This document shows, one piece after another, positions 12,553-25,501 of a stretch of 64,000 nucleotides of DNA (position 1 is its first letter; the number at the start of each line of letters is the position of its first letter). Both the position numbers and the translations under genes were made by a program. The stretch is from Quercus robur (taxonomy: Eukaryota; Streptophyta; Magnoliopsida; Fagales; Fagaceae). The notes beneath the pieces were generated by a model that was not told the DNA's origin, searched no databases, and worked only from the letters and a program-made list of their open reading frames with translations. Location of the stretch: NCBI RefSeq assembly GCF_932294415.1, contig NC_065541.1, positions 55,282,290 to 55,346,289 of the forward strand, written 5' to 3'.

Positions 12553-12839
12553 CTCTACATACTTAGAAATTTTTTTTTTTTTTTTTTTTTTTGTTTTATT
12601 GTGGGTGCCCGTCTTGTTTTGGGCCTTTCTTTTTGTAAATCTAATTTCCAAACAATTTACTTTATTTTGAAAACAATGATATTGGCTCAGTGTTTATGGG
12701 CTGGAATGAAGCGTACTTACTTTTCTTCTTGATGTTCTGGCTGATTTACATCCGTCCGTACTTTTTGTGCTTTGTTAATTAGTTGTTGATTTAATGCATT
12801 GTGCTCTTCCGTTAGCTGACTTCTGCCATTTGACTTATG

Positions 12840-13197
12840 ACCGTCCAGGCGGACTCTTGTCACTTGGTCTTTTAACCAAAGTATTATGGTCGTCGGTAAC
12901 TTACATCCGTCAAGGCGGAATCTTGTTAGTCTTTTTAACCATAGTATTATTGTCGTCGGTAACTTACATCCGTCAAGGCGGAATCTTGTTACTTTATTCT
13001 TTTTAACCATAGTATTATGGTCGTCGGTAACTTACATCCGTCAAGGCGGAATCTTGTTACTTTATTCTTTTTAGCCAGTATTATGGTCGTCGGTAACTTA
13101 CATCCGTCAAGGCGGAATCTTGTTACTTAGTCTTTTAACCATAGTATTGTGGTCGTCAGTAACTTACATCCGTCCAGGCGGAATCTTGTTACTCAGT
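12840..13197. repeat. Tandem repeat array inside the Tat element
   Basis: About five to six copies of a unit of roughly 62-68 bp. Each contains TTACATCCGTCAAGGCGGAA, TCTTGTTACT, TTTTAACCATAGTATTATGG and TCGTCGGTAAC. Adjacent copies are very similar, and unit length varies in the TTTATTC segment. It lies between the ends of gag-pol and the antisense gene, where Tat/Ogre-type elements often carry satellite-like arrays. Confidence 0.9.
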
Positions 13198-13297
13198 GAT
13201 TTATAGGCCTCATGGTCGACCTGTACTGCCTGCGCAAAAACATTGAAGGAATAATACTTTTATTAACTTCAGTAACGAGTGCATTCGTGTATTACAT

Positions 13298-16200
13298 TTA
13301 CTCATGGTATTTCTTTAAATGCTCAATGTTCCAAGGACGAGGGAGCTTTCGTCCGTCCATAGTTTCCAGATGGTAACTTCCTTGCCTAGAGTAGTGAACG
13401 ACGCGATATGGCCCTTCCCATGTAGGGCCCAGCTTCCCTTGAGTAGGGTCTTTAGTGGCTATAGTGACTTTGCGAAGGACGAGGTCCCCTATGGCCAGAC
13501 GCCTGAGTTTGACCCTCTTATTGTAATACTCGGCCATTTTCTTTTGATACTGTGTCATTCTACTGGACGCATTGTCTCTTATTTCATCCAAGCAATCCAG
13601 GTTGAACCGCAGCCCCTCGTCATTGAGTCCCTCTCTGAAAGCTCCTCGCCTGATGCTTGTTACTCCAAGTTCTATTGGGATCACTGCTTCTGAGCCGTAG
13701 GTAAGCCTGAAGGGTGTCTCTCCTGTCGGGGTTCTGGCTGTAGTCCTGTATGCCCACAAGACACTAGGCAGTTCTTCTGGCCAGGCACCTTTTGCTTCGT
13801 CCAGCTTGGTTTTGATTATCTTGAGCAACGTCCTGTTTGTTACTTCCGTCTGTCCATTTGCCTGGGGGTGTCCCGGGGATGAGAACTGATTCTTGATCCC
13901 GAGGTCCGAGCAGAACTCTCTGAAGCCTTGGCTATCGAACTGCTTCCCATTATCAGATATGATCGTCAAAGGGATCCCGAACCTGCAGATAATGTTTTTC
14001 CACACGAAGCTCCGGATCCGAGCCTCAGTGATGGTTGCTAGGGCCTCTGCTTCAACCCATTTTGTGAAATAGTCAATAGCAACTAGAAGGAATTTTACCT
14101 GACCTTTACCTTGGGGCAGAGGACCGACGATGTCGATTCCCCATTGCGCGAATGGCCATGGGGAGGATATGGTCGTCATCTTCTCTGCTGGAAGCTGTTG
14201 TACATTTCCGTACCGCTGGCATCTGTTGCATCTTCTGACGAGGTTAGCAGCATCCCCCTGCATGGTTGGCCAAAAGTACCCCGCTCTTATCACCTTGTTT
14301 ACTAGGGATCTGGGGCCGGCATGGTCGCCACAGACTCCTCCGTGTACTTCTTCTAGGATGTATTTGGCCTCGTCCTCGTTGACGCACTTCAGGTAGGGCA
14401 TAGAGAAGCCTCTTTTGTACAAGACGTCATTTAGGATCGTGAACCTGGCTGCTCTCTTTTTGACCTTTCTGGCTTCGTCAGTATTCTGGGGTAAGTGCCC
14501 GTCTCGGAGGAAGGATATTAAGGGCGTCATCCAGGTGTTTGTGCTCTGGGTGGTGAGCACTGCCACCTCTTCAATACTTGGGTATTTCTGAACTTCTATT
14601 GCCACATCTGTGCTCGTCCTTCCTGCTTCTGACGACGCTAGTTTTGACACTTCGTCAGCTCCAATATTCTGGTTTCTTGGTATCTGGACGAAATCCGCTG
14701 TGTCGAACTCGTGGGTTAGCTGCCTTGTCAGTTTAAGGTATTTCTGCATCCTTTCTTCCTTTGCCTCGTACTCTCCACTGATCTGTCCGATTACCAGCTT
14801 TGAATCACTCTGGATAAGCAAGTTTTTGGCACCAAGAGCTTTTCCGAGCCTCAAGCCCGTCAATATTCCTTCATATTCGGCTTCGTTATTGGTGGCTGGG
14901 AACTCCAGTTGAACTCCATATTTCATCACTTCTCCGTCGGGGGTGGTTATGACGACCCCTACTCCCCCCCTCTTTTGGGCTGACGAGCCATCTGTCTGTA
15001 TTATCCATTTATCAACTTCGTCGGTAGTTCCTTCTTCGTCTGGAAGAGTGAATTCAGCGATGAAGTCAGCCAGAGCTTGTGCCTTGATGGCTGCTCTTGG
15101 ATGGTACTCGATGTCAAACTGACTGAGTTCGATTGCCCATTGGACCATTCTCCCTGCTGCTTCCGGTTTGTTCATTGACTTCTTGATTGGCTGGTCCGTC
15201 ATTACAAGGATAGGATTTGACTGGAAATACGGTCTGAGCTTGCGCGAGGCTACTATAAGTGCGAACGCAATCTTTTCAATTCTTGGGTACCTGAACTCAG
15301 CTCCTTGAAAGGCCTGACTGACGTAGTACACCGGGAGTTGCTTCTTGCCTTCTTCTCTAATCAAGGCTGCGCTGACTGCCGAGGCTGATACTGCCAGGTA
15401 CAAATATAGGTTCTCCCCTCCTTTGGACGGGCTTAGGAGAGGTGGACTGCTCAGATATTGCTTCAACTCTTGGAACGCTGCTTCGCATTCGTCAGTCCAA
15501 GCAAAGGCCTGCTTGAGGGTTTTGAAAAAGGGCAAGCATTTGTCTGTGGCCCTGGAGACGAACCTGTTTAGAGCTGCTATCCTTCCCGTAAGTTTTTGTA
15601 CATCCTTGACGGTCTTGGGTGGAGCCATGTCAATGATAGCTTGTACTTTTTCTGGATTGGCTTCTATTCCTCTCTGGGACACCATGAATCCCAGGAATTT
15701 TCCCGAGGCTACCCCAAAAACACATTTGCTAGGATTCAGCTTCATCTGGTGTTTTCTCAGGGTTGCAAAAGTCTCCTCCAGGTCGTCCAGATGAGCGAGC
15801 TCTTCCTTACTCTTGACGAGCATATCGTCTACGTATACCTCCATGTTTCTGCCAATTTGTTGGTTGAACATTTTGTTTACCAACCTCTGGTATGTAGCTC
15901 CAGCGTTTTTCAACCCAAAAGGCATCACCTTGTAACAATAGAGTCCCTGGCTGGTGATGAAGGCGGTCTTCTCCTGGTCTTCTTCAGCCATCTTTATCTG
16001 GTTGTACCCTGAGAAAGCGTCCATGAACGTCAACAACTTGTGTCCAGCGGTAGAGTCCACGAGTTGGTCTATCCTTGGTAGAGGGAAGCTGTCCTTTGGG
16101 CATGCTTTATTCAGGTCGGTGAAGTCTACACACATTCTCCACTTTCCATTTGGTTTCTTTACCAGGACGACGTTGGCGAGCCACTCTGGGTAGTATACCT

Positions 16201-18469
16201 CCCGGATGAACCCAGCCGTCAAGAGTTTGGTTACCTCCTCTGCTACTGCCTGATCTCGCTCTGGAGCAAAAGTTCTTCGTCGTTGCTGAACGGGCTTCCT
16301 GTTGGGGTCCACATTCAGTCTATGCTGGATGATCTCTGGAGATATGCCTGGCATGTCCTCGTGACTCCATGCAAAGACATCAAGATTCCCTCTAAGGAAC
16401 TTTATGAGTCTTGCTCTCATCTCAGGGCTTAGCGTCGTCCCTATCCTGGTTGTCCTGTCCGCATTCCCTTCTACCAACTCCACTGCTTCCAGGATCTCCA
16501 CTCCGTCTTCTTCTTTTTCTTCTATCGTCCACGTGTGGTTCTCCTTTCTTGCCAGTACGGCCTGGTAGCACTCCCTTGCCAAGACCTGATCACCCTTCAC
16601 TTCACTCACACCATCGTCTGTTGGGAATTTCACCTTCAAACAGTAAGTTGACGTTGCCGCCTTCCACTTGTTTAGGGTAGGCCTCCCAATGATGACATTG
16701 TAGGACGAGGGGCAATCTACAACCAGGAAATCTACTTGTTTGGTCAGCTGCAACGGATAGGTCCCTGCTGTCACCGTCAGAGTCACTATACCCCTGGGGT
16801 AGACCCTGTCTCCACTGAAACTGACAAGCGGAGAGTCAAAAGGACGGAGCCTTTTTGGATCTAACTTCAACTGCTGGAAGGCTGGGAGGTAGATGATATC
16901 CGCTGAGCTTCCGTTATCAACAAGGATCCTTCTGGTATTGAACCCTTCTATATTCAGCACTATGACCAGGGGATCGTTGTGAGGCTGTTTCACTCCCCTG
17001 GCGTCTCCTTCATTAAAGGACATATCTTGGTATGTTCGTCGGTACTTGGACGGAGGAATGGTGTGGACGCTGTTTACCTGTCTGTGGTATGCTTTTCTAA
17101 GCGATCTGAATGACCCTCCTGAGAATGGTCCTCCCGTGATCGTGTTTATCTCCCCGATCACTTTGCGTGGAGGTTGGGACGTATGGTCGTCATCCCGAGT
17201 GAAGGATTCATTTTGGGTCCTGTTGTCGTCTCTGAACTTGCTATATTCTCCTTTCCTTACAAATTTCTGCAACTTTCCTTTCCGTATTAACTCCTCTATT
17301 TGTTCCTTCAGGTCTCTGCAATCTTCTGTGTTGTGGCCGTGGTCTCTGTGGAACCGGCAATACTTGTTCTTGTCACGTACGTTGGGGGACGAGTGTAATG
17401 GCCTGGGCCATTTGAGATAATGCTCGTCCTTGATCTGCGTGAAAATCTTGTCAACAGGCATAACCAATGGAGTAAATTTTACCTGACGAGGATTTTTTTC
17501 ATCTCTCCTTCTATTCCCGTCACTGTTCCGACGATCTGGTCTGTCTCTCTTTTGCCCTCTGCGGTCGTCTTCCCTTTTGGACTTGTCTCCTAGCCTCTCG
17601 GTATCTTTTATGGCAGCTAGAGCGTCTTCCGCGTTCATGTATTTTTGGGCCTTCAGGAGCATCTCAGCCATTGTCTTCGGGGGGTTTTTGGCAAGAGAGG
17701 CTACAAGGTCTCTGGATTTCAACCCTGCCTTGAAGGTCGTCAGTTGCACCTTGTCATCAGCTTCGTCCACCTCCAGAGTTTCCCGGGTGAATCGCTTGAC
17801 ATATGACCTCAGAGTCTCCTTCTCTCCCTGTCTTATGGTGAGTAAGTAATCTACTGGTCTCCTTGGGCGTTGTCCCCCTATGAAGTGACGCAGGAAAGCA
17901 CTACTTAGCTGATCGAAGTTGTCTATGGACGAGTTTGGCAACTTAGTAAACCATTCTCTTGCTGCTCCTTTGAGAGTCGTAGGGAAGGAACGGCATAATA
18001 TCTCAGGTGGTTGTTGAAGGCCCAGAGTCGTCTTAAAGGTATTAAGATGATCCTGAGGGTCCTTGAGTCCGTCGAATGGTTCTAATTGAGGCAGGCGAAA
18101 CTTTGACGGCACGGGGCGATCAAGTACTGCTGCAGTGAAGGGCGAATCTGTAGCCCTTACCATCTTGTCTACACTCCGGTCTGTCTTTTCCTTGATAGCG
18201 CTCCTTAGTTCGTCCATCTCTTTCCTCATTTCCCGAAGAAGATCTGAGTTTTGTTCGTCCGGAGTAGTTGGTCTCCGGGGGGTTTCCCTCTGTTGGCTAT
18301 CCCCCTCTCCCTCCGTGTTACCCTTGGACCGGTTTTCTTCCTGTTGAGCTTGTTGAACCTGCTGGAGCCGCAGCTTCATTTCCTGGTTCTGCCTGGTGAG
18401 TTCCTCAATGGTGGCTGCCAGGGCTTGAACTTGTTGGGCCAAGGCCGTTGAATCTGGGTTGGATTCCAT
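13298..18469 (-). CDS. Gag-Pol polyprotein of the Tat element (1,723 aa)
   Basis: One long open frame. Domains in order: an N-terminal coiled-coil/Gln-rich leader; a retrotransposon gag domain (around REWFTKLP); a basic region and a Cys/His cluster ([14 protein letters not shown]); an aspartic protease ([10 protein letters not shown]); a reverse transcriptase (active-site YVDD); a first RNase H; a second, archaeal-type RNase H (IIQTDGSS); and an integrase with its HHCC zinc region (CNRCQRYG) and catalytic core ([16 protein letters not shown]). Single-frame gag-pol plus dual RNase H supports Tat. The frame looks whole. It would act in reverse transcription and integration of the element's own RNA. 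Confidence 0.93.
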   Translation of the reverse strand: MESNPDSTALAQQVQALAATIEELTRQNQEMKLRLQQVQQAQQEENRSKGNTEGEGDSQQRETPRRPTTPDEQNSDLLREMRKEMDELRSAIKEKTDRSVDKMVRATDSPFTAAVLDRPVPSKFRLPQLEPFDGLKDPQDHLNTFKTTLGLQQPPEILCRSFPTTLKGAAREWFTKLPNSSIDNFDQLSSAFLRHFIGGQRPRRPVDYLLTIRQGEKETLRSYVKRFTRETLEVDEADDKVQLTTFKAGLKSRDLVASLAKNPPKTMAEMLLKAQKYMNAEDALAAIKDTERLGDKSKREDDRRGQKRDRPDRRNSDGNRRRDEKNPRQVKFTPLVMPVDKIFTQIKDEHYLKWPRPLHSSPNVRDKNKYCRFHRDHGHNTEDCRDLKEQIEELIRKGKLQKFVRKGEYSKFRDDNRTQNESFTRDDDHTSQPPRKVIGEINTITGGPFSGGSFRSLRKAYHRQVNSVHTIPPSKYRRTYQDMSFNEGDARGVKQPHNDPLVIVLNIEGFNTRRILVDNGSSADIIYLPAFQQLKLDPKRLRPFDSPLVSFSGDRVYPRGIVTLTVTAGTYPLQLTKQVDFLVVDCPSSYNVIIGRPTLNKWKAATSTYCLKVKFPTDDGVSEVKGDQVLARECYQAVLARKENHTWTIEEKEEDGVEILEAVELVEGNADRTTRIGTTLSPEMRARLIKFLRGNLDVFAWSHEDMPGISPEIIQHRLNVDPNRKPVQQRRRTFAPERDQAVAEEVTKLLTAGFIREVYYPEWLANVVLVKKPNGKWRMCVDFTDLNKACPKDSFPLPRIDQLVDSTAGHKLLTFMDAFSGYNQIKMAEEDQEKTAFITSQGLYCYKVMPFGLKNAGATYQRLVNKMFNQQIGRNMEVYVDDMLVKSKEELAHLDDLEETFATLRKHQMKLNPSKCVFGVASGKFLGFMVSQRGIEANPEKVQAIIDMAPPKTVKDVQKLTGRIAALNRFVSRATDKCLPFFKTLKQAFAWTDECEAAFQELKQYLSSPPLLSPSKGGENLYLYLAVSASAVSAALIREEGKKQLPVYYVSQAFQGAEFRYPRIEKIAFALIVASRKLRPYFQSNPILVMTDQPIKKSMNKPEAAGRMVQWAIELSQFDIEYHPRAAIKAQALADFIAEFTLPDEEGTTDEVDKWIIQTDGSSAQKRGGVGVVITTPDGEVMKYGVQLEFPATNNEAEYEGILTGLRLGKALGAKNLLIQSDSKLVIGQISGEYEAKEERMQKYLKLTRQLTHEFDTADFVQIPRNQNIGADEVSKLASSEAGRTSTDVAIEVQKYPSIEEVAVLTTQSTNTWMTPLISFLRDGHLPQNTDEARKVKKRAARFTILNDVLYKRGFSMPYLKCVNEDEAKYILEEVHGGVCGDHAGPRSLVNKVIRAGYFWPTMQGDAANLVRRCNRCQRYGNVQQLPAEKMTTISSPWPFAQWGIDIVGPLPQGKGQVKFLLVAIDYFTKWVEAEALATITEARIRSFVWKNIICRFGIPLTIISDNGKQFDSQGFREFCSDLGIKNQFSSPGHPQANGQTEVTNRTLLKIIKTKLDEAKGAWPEELPSVLWAYRTTARTPTGETPFRLTYGSEAVIPIELGVTSIRRGAFREGLNDEGLRFNLDCLDEIRDNASSRMTQYQKKMAEYYNKRVKLRRLAIGDLVLRKVTIATKDPTQGKLGPTWEGPYRVVHYSRQGSYHLETMDGRKLPRPWNIEHLKKYHE

Positions 18470-18526
18470 CTGGATATGGTGAATTGATGGAAACTACGTT
18501 TTCGAATGTAAATCTGAAAACTCGTT

Positions 18527-18545
18527 CCCACAGACGGCGCCAAAC
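18527..18545 (-). other. Primer-binding site of the Tat element
   Basis: Immediately inside the 5' LTR the minus strand reads TTTGGCGCCGTCTGTGGGAA. This is the conserved start of the internal region in many plant Ty3/gypsy elements and the expected position for tRNA priming. The tRNA species was not assigned. Confidence 0.8.
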
Positions 18546-19022
18546 TGATGGAACACAAATCCGTCAGTGAGTGAGCAGATGGAATCACCCGTGGAATGTG
18601 AAGGTTTGCTCGACGAGGGACACCGGTGTGGCGCCTGCCACAAAGTCTCCGATGCCAAAGTTAGGATCACAGTAAAACACAATAAAGAAATAATAGATAG
18701 TTTCAGAGTATTTTTGCATATATCCGTTTCTGTTGGTTGTGTGAAAGTTTTATACCTGAGGCCATAAGGGCTAGCCGTTGAGGCTGTTAATGCTTTCTTT
18801 TGTAACGCACCTGGCCAGTAATGAGACTTTTAATATGCCCTCCAACGGTCTTCTTGGTCGATTTGGTAACTGCTCGGATCATTGATTGATCGCATTGAAT
18901 AACTCTCTGCCTTCGTCAGTGATGATGGCTTCCTTCGTTGTTTCTGATTACTTCGTCATGGATGATTCTCCCGTCAGTAATGTTATGTTCGTCAGCTGGA
19001 TGTAGAGTCGTCATTCCCGTCA
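18546..19022 (-). repeat. 5' LTR of the Tat element
   Basis: 477 bp, identical by eye to the left LTR and followed by the target duplication GTTTG. On the plus strand this LTR ends about 240 bp before the G-box of the MLF-like gene. Its own transcription runs leftwards, away from that gene. Confidence 0.95.
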
Positions 19023-19262
19023 GTTTGATTGATAAAATCTTTCATGGTTGGATAAGAATATAAGATATCGCATCTTTTTCTTTTTTGTTAAATGAAATCT
19101 TTTTTGTTTTTTCACTTTTTTATTAACAATATATATATATGGAAAATACGAGAATGTTTGAAATTTCTAATCCATGTTGCCTCCGAAGGAAGAAAATAAA
19201 ATTTTAAAAAAACACAGAAATAAGACCGAACATTCTAGCTTATGAAAGTCAAGATTCGACTA

Positions 19263-19304
19263 CACGTGTCGTTCTGCCACTCTCAAACAACAGGTATATA
19301 TATA
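19263..19304 (+). promoter_or_regulatory. G-box/ABRE and TATA box of the MLF-like gene
   Basis: CACGTG at 19263-19268 lies in ACACGTGTCG, a core shared by G-box and ABA-response elements. It is followed about 30 bp on by TATATATATAA (about 19294-19304). Transcription would start around 19330-19340, leading into a CT-rich untranslated exon. The binding factors (bZIP/bHLH) are inferred from the motif only. Confidence 0.6.
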
Positions 19305-20384
19305 AATCATTTCCCATTCATCCGAACAAACTAGAAACTCGAAACCAGGCCATTCTTGTTCCTTCTTCTCTCTCTCTCTCACATTCTTCATTCATTCAAT
19401 CGTCTTCCAAGGTAACTCTCTCTCTCTGCGTGTCTCTGTAGCAGTGTTGGGTTTTTGTAAGTTTAATTCCTTACTTCCTTTGAATTCAAAAACATAACTT
19501 ATTTTCTTTTCCTACATTTCCGAGAAACTTAATTACCATAGAGAGCATCACGTAGATTTTGGATTATAACTGTTTCTTACTGTTTTCTCTCACGGTTTTA
19601 ATTTTTTAATTTTTTTATAAAACATGGCGAAAACACGTTTCCATAAGTCTCTGTATATAATGCTTGTTACAAAGAGAATGTTTCCTGAATTTGGCTGTTT
19701 TTGATTTGTTAGTTTATTAATTAAATTTGATAATTACTTTTGTTATCCTCATTTTTTGATGATGTGTCAACCTAGTAGGTCTTTTGAGTATCTGGGGTTG
19801 GGTTTCTGTATCATTCTTTTCTTTTCACACTTTTTCTCTGCAGTGAAAGTGAAACATAGCAGAATAGCGCAATCATTTTTTTTAATTTTTTATTTATTTT
19901 TTTATGTTGAATGTTTCTGTCTTTAGCATTTGATTTTGTCAGTTTGATGATAAATAAAATTCAGAGCTCTGTCTCAGAAATCAAATAGAGCTTAAAGTCA
20001 ATTTTAACGATTCTGCTTATTGAAAAGTCATTTTTTTTTGCAAACACTTGATTTGCTGGTTTCATGATCATTTGTAATCGGTATTTTTTTTTTTCCAATT
20101 TTTTTTTATGCTAAATCTCTCATATTTTTGTTCTTCCAAGAACAATAACCTCTTGATTCGAGGTCAATATGCCACGGATTTGTAAGCATTGCTAAATTGT
20201 TTTGTTAATTTTTTATAAATGAAATTAACACAGAAGATACAAGTTAAATTAGTATTATTTTTCACCAATTCTCAACTTGGTTTGCCAACCAAGCAGATTT
20301 GTACTTGAAATGCAGAGGTTTTTTGAATGTTAGTTGTTTCTTATTCTGGGTTTATTTTTTTTAGAGGCATTGGCACAATACGAT

Positions 20385-23370
20385 ATGCAGAGGGGAAGAG
20401 AAGGTGAAGATAGTTTCTTTCACCCGGATGACCTATTGGGTGGTTTCCAGGGCTTTGGATCCCGTAGAAGTATGACGCCGAGCCTTTTTGGAAATAGGGA
20501 TCCGTTTGATGATCCCTTTTTCACTCGCCCCTTTGGAAGTTTGTTTGATTCTGGCATGTTTGGTTCAAGTGATCCAGCCAATGGCAAAGATCAGATCAGT
20601 AGAGCCAAGGGAATAACAATAGAAGAATTAAACTCTGATGATGAGGGACAAAATGAGGAAGATGCAGGCACTGGGGCTGAGAAAGATGATCGTCAAAAGC
20701 ATTCTCGGTCAGGCATAGAACCTTCTGTTGAGCTTCCAGATGATGATGATGATGATGTTGATGGTAATTGAACATATTTGTTTTGTTTACTGGTACATTG
20801 TGAATTCTCTATTTTATCTTGGGATTTTTTTTTGTTTAATACTAATTGATAATGACTGCTGTGGTTGATTTCGTAGAGACAAAGAGCAAGAGTGTGACTT
20901 CTTGGAATGACCATAACAAGGTTGAAGGAGCACGTTCCCAATCCAGCAAGGTCAGCATGCAGACTCGTAGAGTCACATATGGTGGCGTTGATGGAGCATA
21001 TTACTCTTCTACAAGAACTACACGGACAGGTGGTGATGGGGTAAGTAACTTTTTGAAGGGCAAGTTGATCCACTGTTTATTTTTATTTATTTATTTATTT
21101 CTCGGTTTAATGCTGTGATTTTGAATCAGGTGGTGGTTGAGGAAACCAAGGAAGCAGATAGAACAACAGGTCAAGCTTCACACAGGATCTCTAGAGGAAT
21201 TCATGATAAGGTAGCTGGGGTTACACAGTTAATTAGAGGACCATGATTACGACAGCTCTATTCCAAAAATCTCAATTTTAGGTTCATCAAGCTTTTGGAA
21301 TAAATGATAAATAAAAAGAGAATGTTTCTAATGGATAACCCATCCCTTTATCCATTGTTGTCTGGTGCAGTGTGTTAGTGCACTTGGTCCTCAATTTTTT
21401 TTTCCCCTACATGTATATTCTCATTATTTTGACTTGGGAGATTTAAAACCCAAGAATAAATTCCCTAAAATTTATAACAACCATTTCACCTGCGCAATTT
21501 TTGATCAAGATGTGATTGAGCTATATATGTTTTTATCATACTGTCCTTAGTTGATCCATTTAATATATAACTTGACCTCATGTGGTTCACAGTCACTTAA
21601 TTTCCTTCTTTAAGCCCTTGTGGATAAAAGTTGATGTATGAAAGCATAAGGAAATGGTCTCTATATTATTAGACATGGAAATGTAGTTATGTTGATTAAG
21701 ATGGTTACATTGCTTATGCAGGGTCACTCAGTTACAAAGAAGCTTAATTCAGATGGTAAGGTGGATACGTTGCAAACTTTACACAATTTAAATGAAGGTT
21801 TGTTCCTTCTATCTTTCTTGATTATTTAGAGGCAGATTGTGTTTTATGCCATCGTTCAGCCATAGGACTAATGTTTTGATGCTTATTCCAGACGAGCTTG
21901 CTGGTTTTGAAGAAGCATGGAAAGGTAATGTTAAGGGTCATTTACCTAGCTGGGAACATGGATTTCATATGCATGGCAATGCAGGTAAATATTGTCTTTG
22001 TTTCTCATTGTAAATTTCTTGCAATTAGATGATATTTATAGCCACAAAACAAAAACTAAGCTTTTTAGAGAATTCATTGTTTGGGACCTATAGAGTGTTT
22101 GATTACACACACTATAGGGAGAGGGAATTTTTGAGGCCTTAATCACTCTAATTTTTTATTGCATTACACTTTCACCTGTTCTGGAAATGTGGCTCAATTT
22201 AGCTGAGCCTTTAAGCCCAACTAATTGTAATTATAGCTGGAAATGTAAAAAAGTTTCATTTAGTTTGATAGGTACTTTTGAATAACTTGGCCATACTTAA
22301 ATAGATGATTGATAAAAACAATTGGGAGTAGCGATCATTGGTATGTCTTAGCCACCGGTCTTTACTACTGGATTCTACCTCTAGTGTGTATTCAAAATTA
22401 ATTCCATTTCAACTGGGGGCTTTCAGGTAGTAGCATACACCAGAGGACCTTTTGCTACTTATGTCAAGAAAGTTTAAGCTGTCTAAACTGTGAAACATAG
22501 AAGGTCATAATTGTCTGGAATCTAGGACTGCATGCTTGTCACTGTGTAATGTTGAGGGTCCTTTTGTTTATTTTCAATATCTTTAGGTACAAGATACAAC
22601 TATTATAAAAACCAATGATGAATGCTAAACTCTTGGTTATTACACGGTATGGTACTTTTGTGTTTTATGCAAAATAGTGAACCAAACTATGTGCTCATGC
22701 ATTCCATTTGGTATCATGAATATTGAGGCATATAAAGCTGGAGATTTGAGAGTAACACATCCAAAAACCTTTCTTTTTTTAGTCTTCGTAGATTTTATAT
22801 GTATGGTGCATGAAGATGTAAACTATTACAGAGATACAATTTTTTGTATATTTTTCATTTCCTAGACGTCTCTGATTGCCCACGTCAAGCTTAGCTTCAT
22901 TGCTACTACAATTTGTAGCATTTTCATTGTATTATTTGGCTATATTTATTTTTTGCTTATTTATTTACTTTAAAAAAAAAAAAAAATTGGTTGCGGTTTA
23001 TTAAACATAAGTTTCGTGCTTTCTTTTTTCTTTTTTCCCCATGATATTGTTTTAGAGAAGGCATAACTGATGTTCCGTGACATGTTTTCTATGTTCTATC
23101 CTTATTTCTTGATGTGCTACTGCTCTTTTGTTGCTGCTTGATTTTTGATTTAACATTTGTTTATTGTTTGTTCTGGCTACCAATTGTTTTAAATCCACTA
23201 TAATTTTAGGTTCTAGTAGCCGCGAACAGGAGAAAGATATTTGGGGAGGTTGGGCCCTCCCATCTAGGGAACAGCCCTGGAAAGCCGAAGGAATGGGATC
23301 GAACAATGAAGCCAGAAGCAATTCTTCTGCAGGGAGAACAAAAAAAGTTGTCAGAATCAATATAGAGTAA
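20385..23370 (+). CDS. Plant myeloid leukemia factor (MLF/Mlf1IP)-family protein, 6 coding exons
   Basis: Coding exons read by eye: 20385-20763, 20877-21040, 21130-21210, 21722-21797, 21892-21984 and 23210-23370, giving 317 residues in consistent phase. A 5' untranslated exon ends at 19411 and its intron ends at 20364. The start MQRGREGEDSFF matches the usual start of plant family members. The N-terminus is rich in Phe/Gly/Asp (DPFDDPFF), followed by an acidic run (five Asp) ending exon 1. The family core is in exon 2, with VTYGGVDGAYYSSTRT and a GGDG end, then GIHDKGHSVTKKL and DTLQTLHNLNEDELAGFEEAW in exons 3-5 (family signature region). Role in plants: poorly known. Animal MLF proteins are chaperone-associated and nuclear/cytoplasmic, and I do not transfer a function. 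The last exon is Arg/Ser/Lys-rich. The gene looks intact. Confidence 0.88.
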
Positions 23371-24605
23371 ATTGCTTTACTAGGTAATGTTGGCTTAGTT
23401 TCACATTTACATACCTACAAAATCGAGAGCTAGGACTCTGTGCTGACCACTCCCAAGTGTTTCTGAATGTTACCTGTGTTACTGTGTTAGCGATGATGTG
23501 TTTGGGTAAGAATAGCCGTCTCTAAAAGTTGTTGGTCAATTTACCTTTGTGACAAGATTTATATTGAAGTTCTAAAATATTCATTGTGAAATTGTAACTG
23601 TGTAAGTACATGCTTGCGTTCATGCAAAGAACAATCTTTCTTTTTGTTTTGAGTTGATTCTTACCTTTATTGGGATTGGCTTTAGATGAAAACCAATGTA
23701 AATGGTGGTATTGGTTATGAATTAGATTATTATTGAGTAGTGTCTAATGATCAAACTTACGTTGTGCCAAGTGATTATCCTTTATTAGTCAAGTAGTGTA
23801 AAATGGGGATTGAGATTGATACAATGTCACTTTTAAAGGTTAAGATGGATCACTTTTAATCTAATCTTGACTTTTATATCAAGAACTCTTTTTACCTTTT
23901 AAATTTGGAAAAGTCAAGGACTACATAATTTTTTATAACTTCTTACCACAAATGTGACGTGATAGAATGTGATTGTTAAAGAAAATATAGTGGGTTCATG
24001 TGTAAGTGATAGTTAACCACTTACAATTTGTCACGTTAAAATTGTGACAAAAAAATTGTGAAATAATTTATGGTTTTAGAATTACTTTTTAAATTTTGAC
24101 ATTTTTTACTACTAGATACCGTTTACCTCTCCCAATAATGTGGTGATTGCATAGCTATTGTACGACATCCACATCTATCCAAATCCGTAAAAATTTATGT
24201 AGCTGCTCTCTTCCTATCTGGATCCTCTTACCTTCTTGAGTGTGTTGAGTCTGTTTACTTCTTTTCCCCTTTCATGGTGAGGGATCCCTCACCCACTCTC
24301 AAACTTTAAACCTCATCTAGTCATCTTCACTCTTAGAATTCCATTGCCGCCAAAGCCATCCTACTTTTAAAATCTTCCAAAATAGCTACTTTCAAAACAC
24401 TTCCATCACAGCCAATCTCAAATACTTCCTCCCCCCAACTACCAACAAAATACCCCAAAAATCTAACCAACTCCACCATTCTACCCTCTCCCTCTCCCGT
24501 ACCATTCTTTCCTCTTCATACTAAGCATGGAAGAAAGAGAAAAAGCTCTCTTTGAAGTTTCGATTAAGGCTTGAGAAGCCTCGAGTGAAATTCCATTAGA
24601 GGGAG

Positions 24606-24637
<32 letters not shown>

Positions 24638-24925
24638 TTCAGTCCTTTGTTTTATAGTCTAAGATAAGACATTCTTTCTTGTTGGATGAAGGAATATAAG
24701 ATGAGAGGTTTTCAAATCCTTATTAAGCCAAAATTTGAAGCCTAATTTTCGACTATATGCACAATTAACCTAAATAATCAATGTGGAAACTTGATATTGG
24801 GCCAAAGACACAAGGCAAAATACTTAAAATGAGCCATGTAAGACAATTTAACTGTTTACAATCTTTTTCACAATTTTGTTAAGTAGGTAAGTAATGATTG
24901 GGGTCACTTCACTCTCAAATAGACT
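23371..24925. other. Intergenic region downstream of the MLF-like gene
   Basis: 3' untranslated sequence followed by AT-rich intergenic DNA. There is a C/T-rich stretch at about 24120-24520 with no recognisable coding potential and an A run of about 29 bases near 24609. No gene or RNA is recognised. Confidence 0.5.
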
Positions 24926-25501
24926 AAGAGTGTGTTTGTTTGGATGTGAAATAGGGTGGATGTAAAACTTTGGAAAGAAAATGAGAAAGAAAACATTTTT
25001 GGTGGGTGTTTGGTTGGCGGAAGGGAAGAGAAAAAAAATTGATGGGGCCTAGGTGTTTTCTCTCCGGATCCATTAAAATATTTTCTCTCTAAAATGAAGA
25101 GAAAACTGAGTGGAAGGAATTTGATAGATAAATGACAAATATGCTCATGTGCACTTGCACATGGGCTTGTCCAATCCGTTACTTTTTTCTTTTTCTTCTG
25201 CTTTCTTTTGTGATTTTTTTTTTTCTTTAGATGTGATTTTTTTCTAGATATGATTTTTATTTCCTAATAAATTAGGGTGGTTGCTTTTTTTGTCACTTTT
25301 TTTTTTTAATAGGACATTATTTTTTAACAATGATATATGAGTAAATTTATACAAACATATTTTTTTCCATCCATTCACTTTTTCACTCTCAACCAAAAAA
25401 AAAAGAGGGAAATTAAAATCTTTTCTATTCCCTCACTTTTCCACTCTCTCACCATTTTCTATCATTCCACTTTTCCACTCCTTCAATCAAACAGAACCTA
25501 A
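24926..25501. mobile_element. MITE-like foldback element (tentative)
   Basis: The left side reads AAGAGTGTGTTTGTTTGGATG followed by purine-rich GGAAAGAAAATGAG. The right side is pyrimidine-rich, ends CTTCAATCAAACAGAACCT, and its complement resembles the left side. This is the common plant 'TTTGTTTGG...' MITE pattern. The inverted ends are imperfect and no target duplication could be fixed, so boundaries are approximate. Confidence 0.45.

Larger units (their letters stand above)
9364..19022 (-). mobile_element. Complete Ty3/gypsy LTR retrotransposon, Tat lineage, very young
   Basis: The 9,659-bp element is bounded by two 477-bp LTRs in direct orientation, beginning TG and ending CA. It is flanked by the 5-bp target duplication GTTTG (9359-9363 and 19023-19027). 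The gag-pol frame is on the minus strand, so the 5' LTR is the right-hand one. Lineage: a second, archaeal-type RNase H after the first and an extra antisense gene between pol and the 3' LTR are Tat-clade traits. Parts in element order: 5' LTR, primer-binding site, gag-pol, tandem repeat, antisense gene, polypurine tract, 3' LTR. By eye the two LTRs show no difference over 477 bp, so insertion was recent. The element looks whole. Confidence 0.95.

Noticed and set aside
13319-18451. Many plus-strand frames of 60-150 codons opposite gag-pol
   Set aside because: They lie antisense to the continuous gag-pol frame and have no domain-like features.
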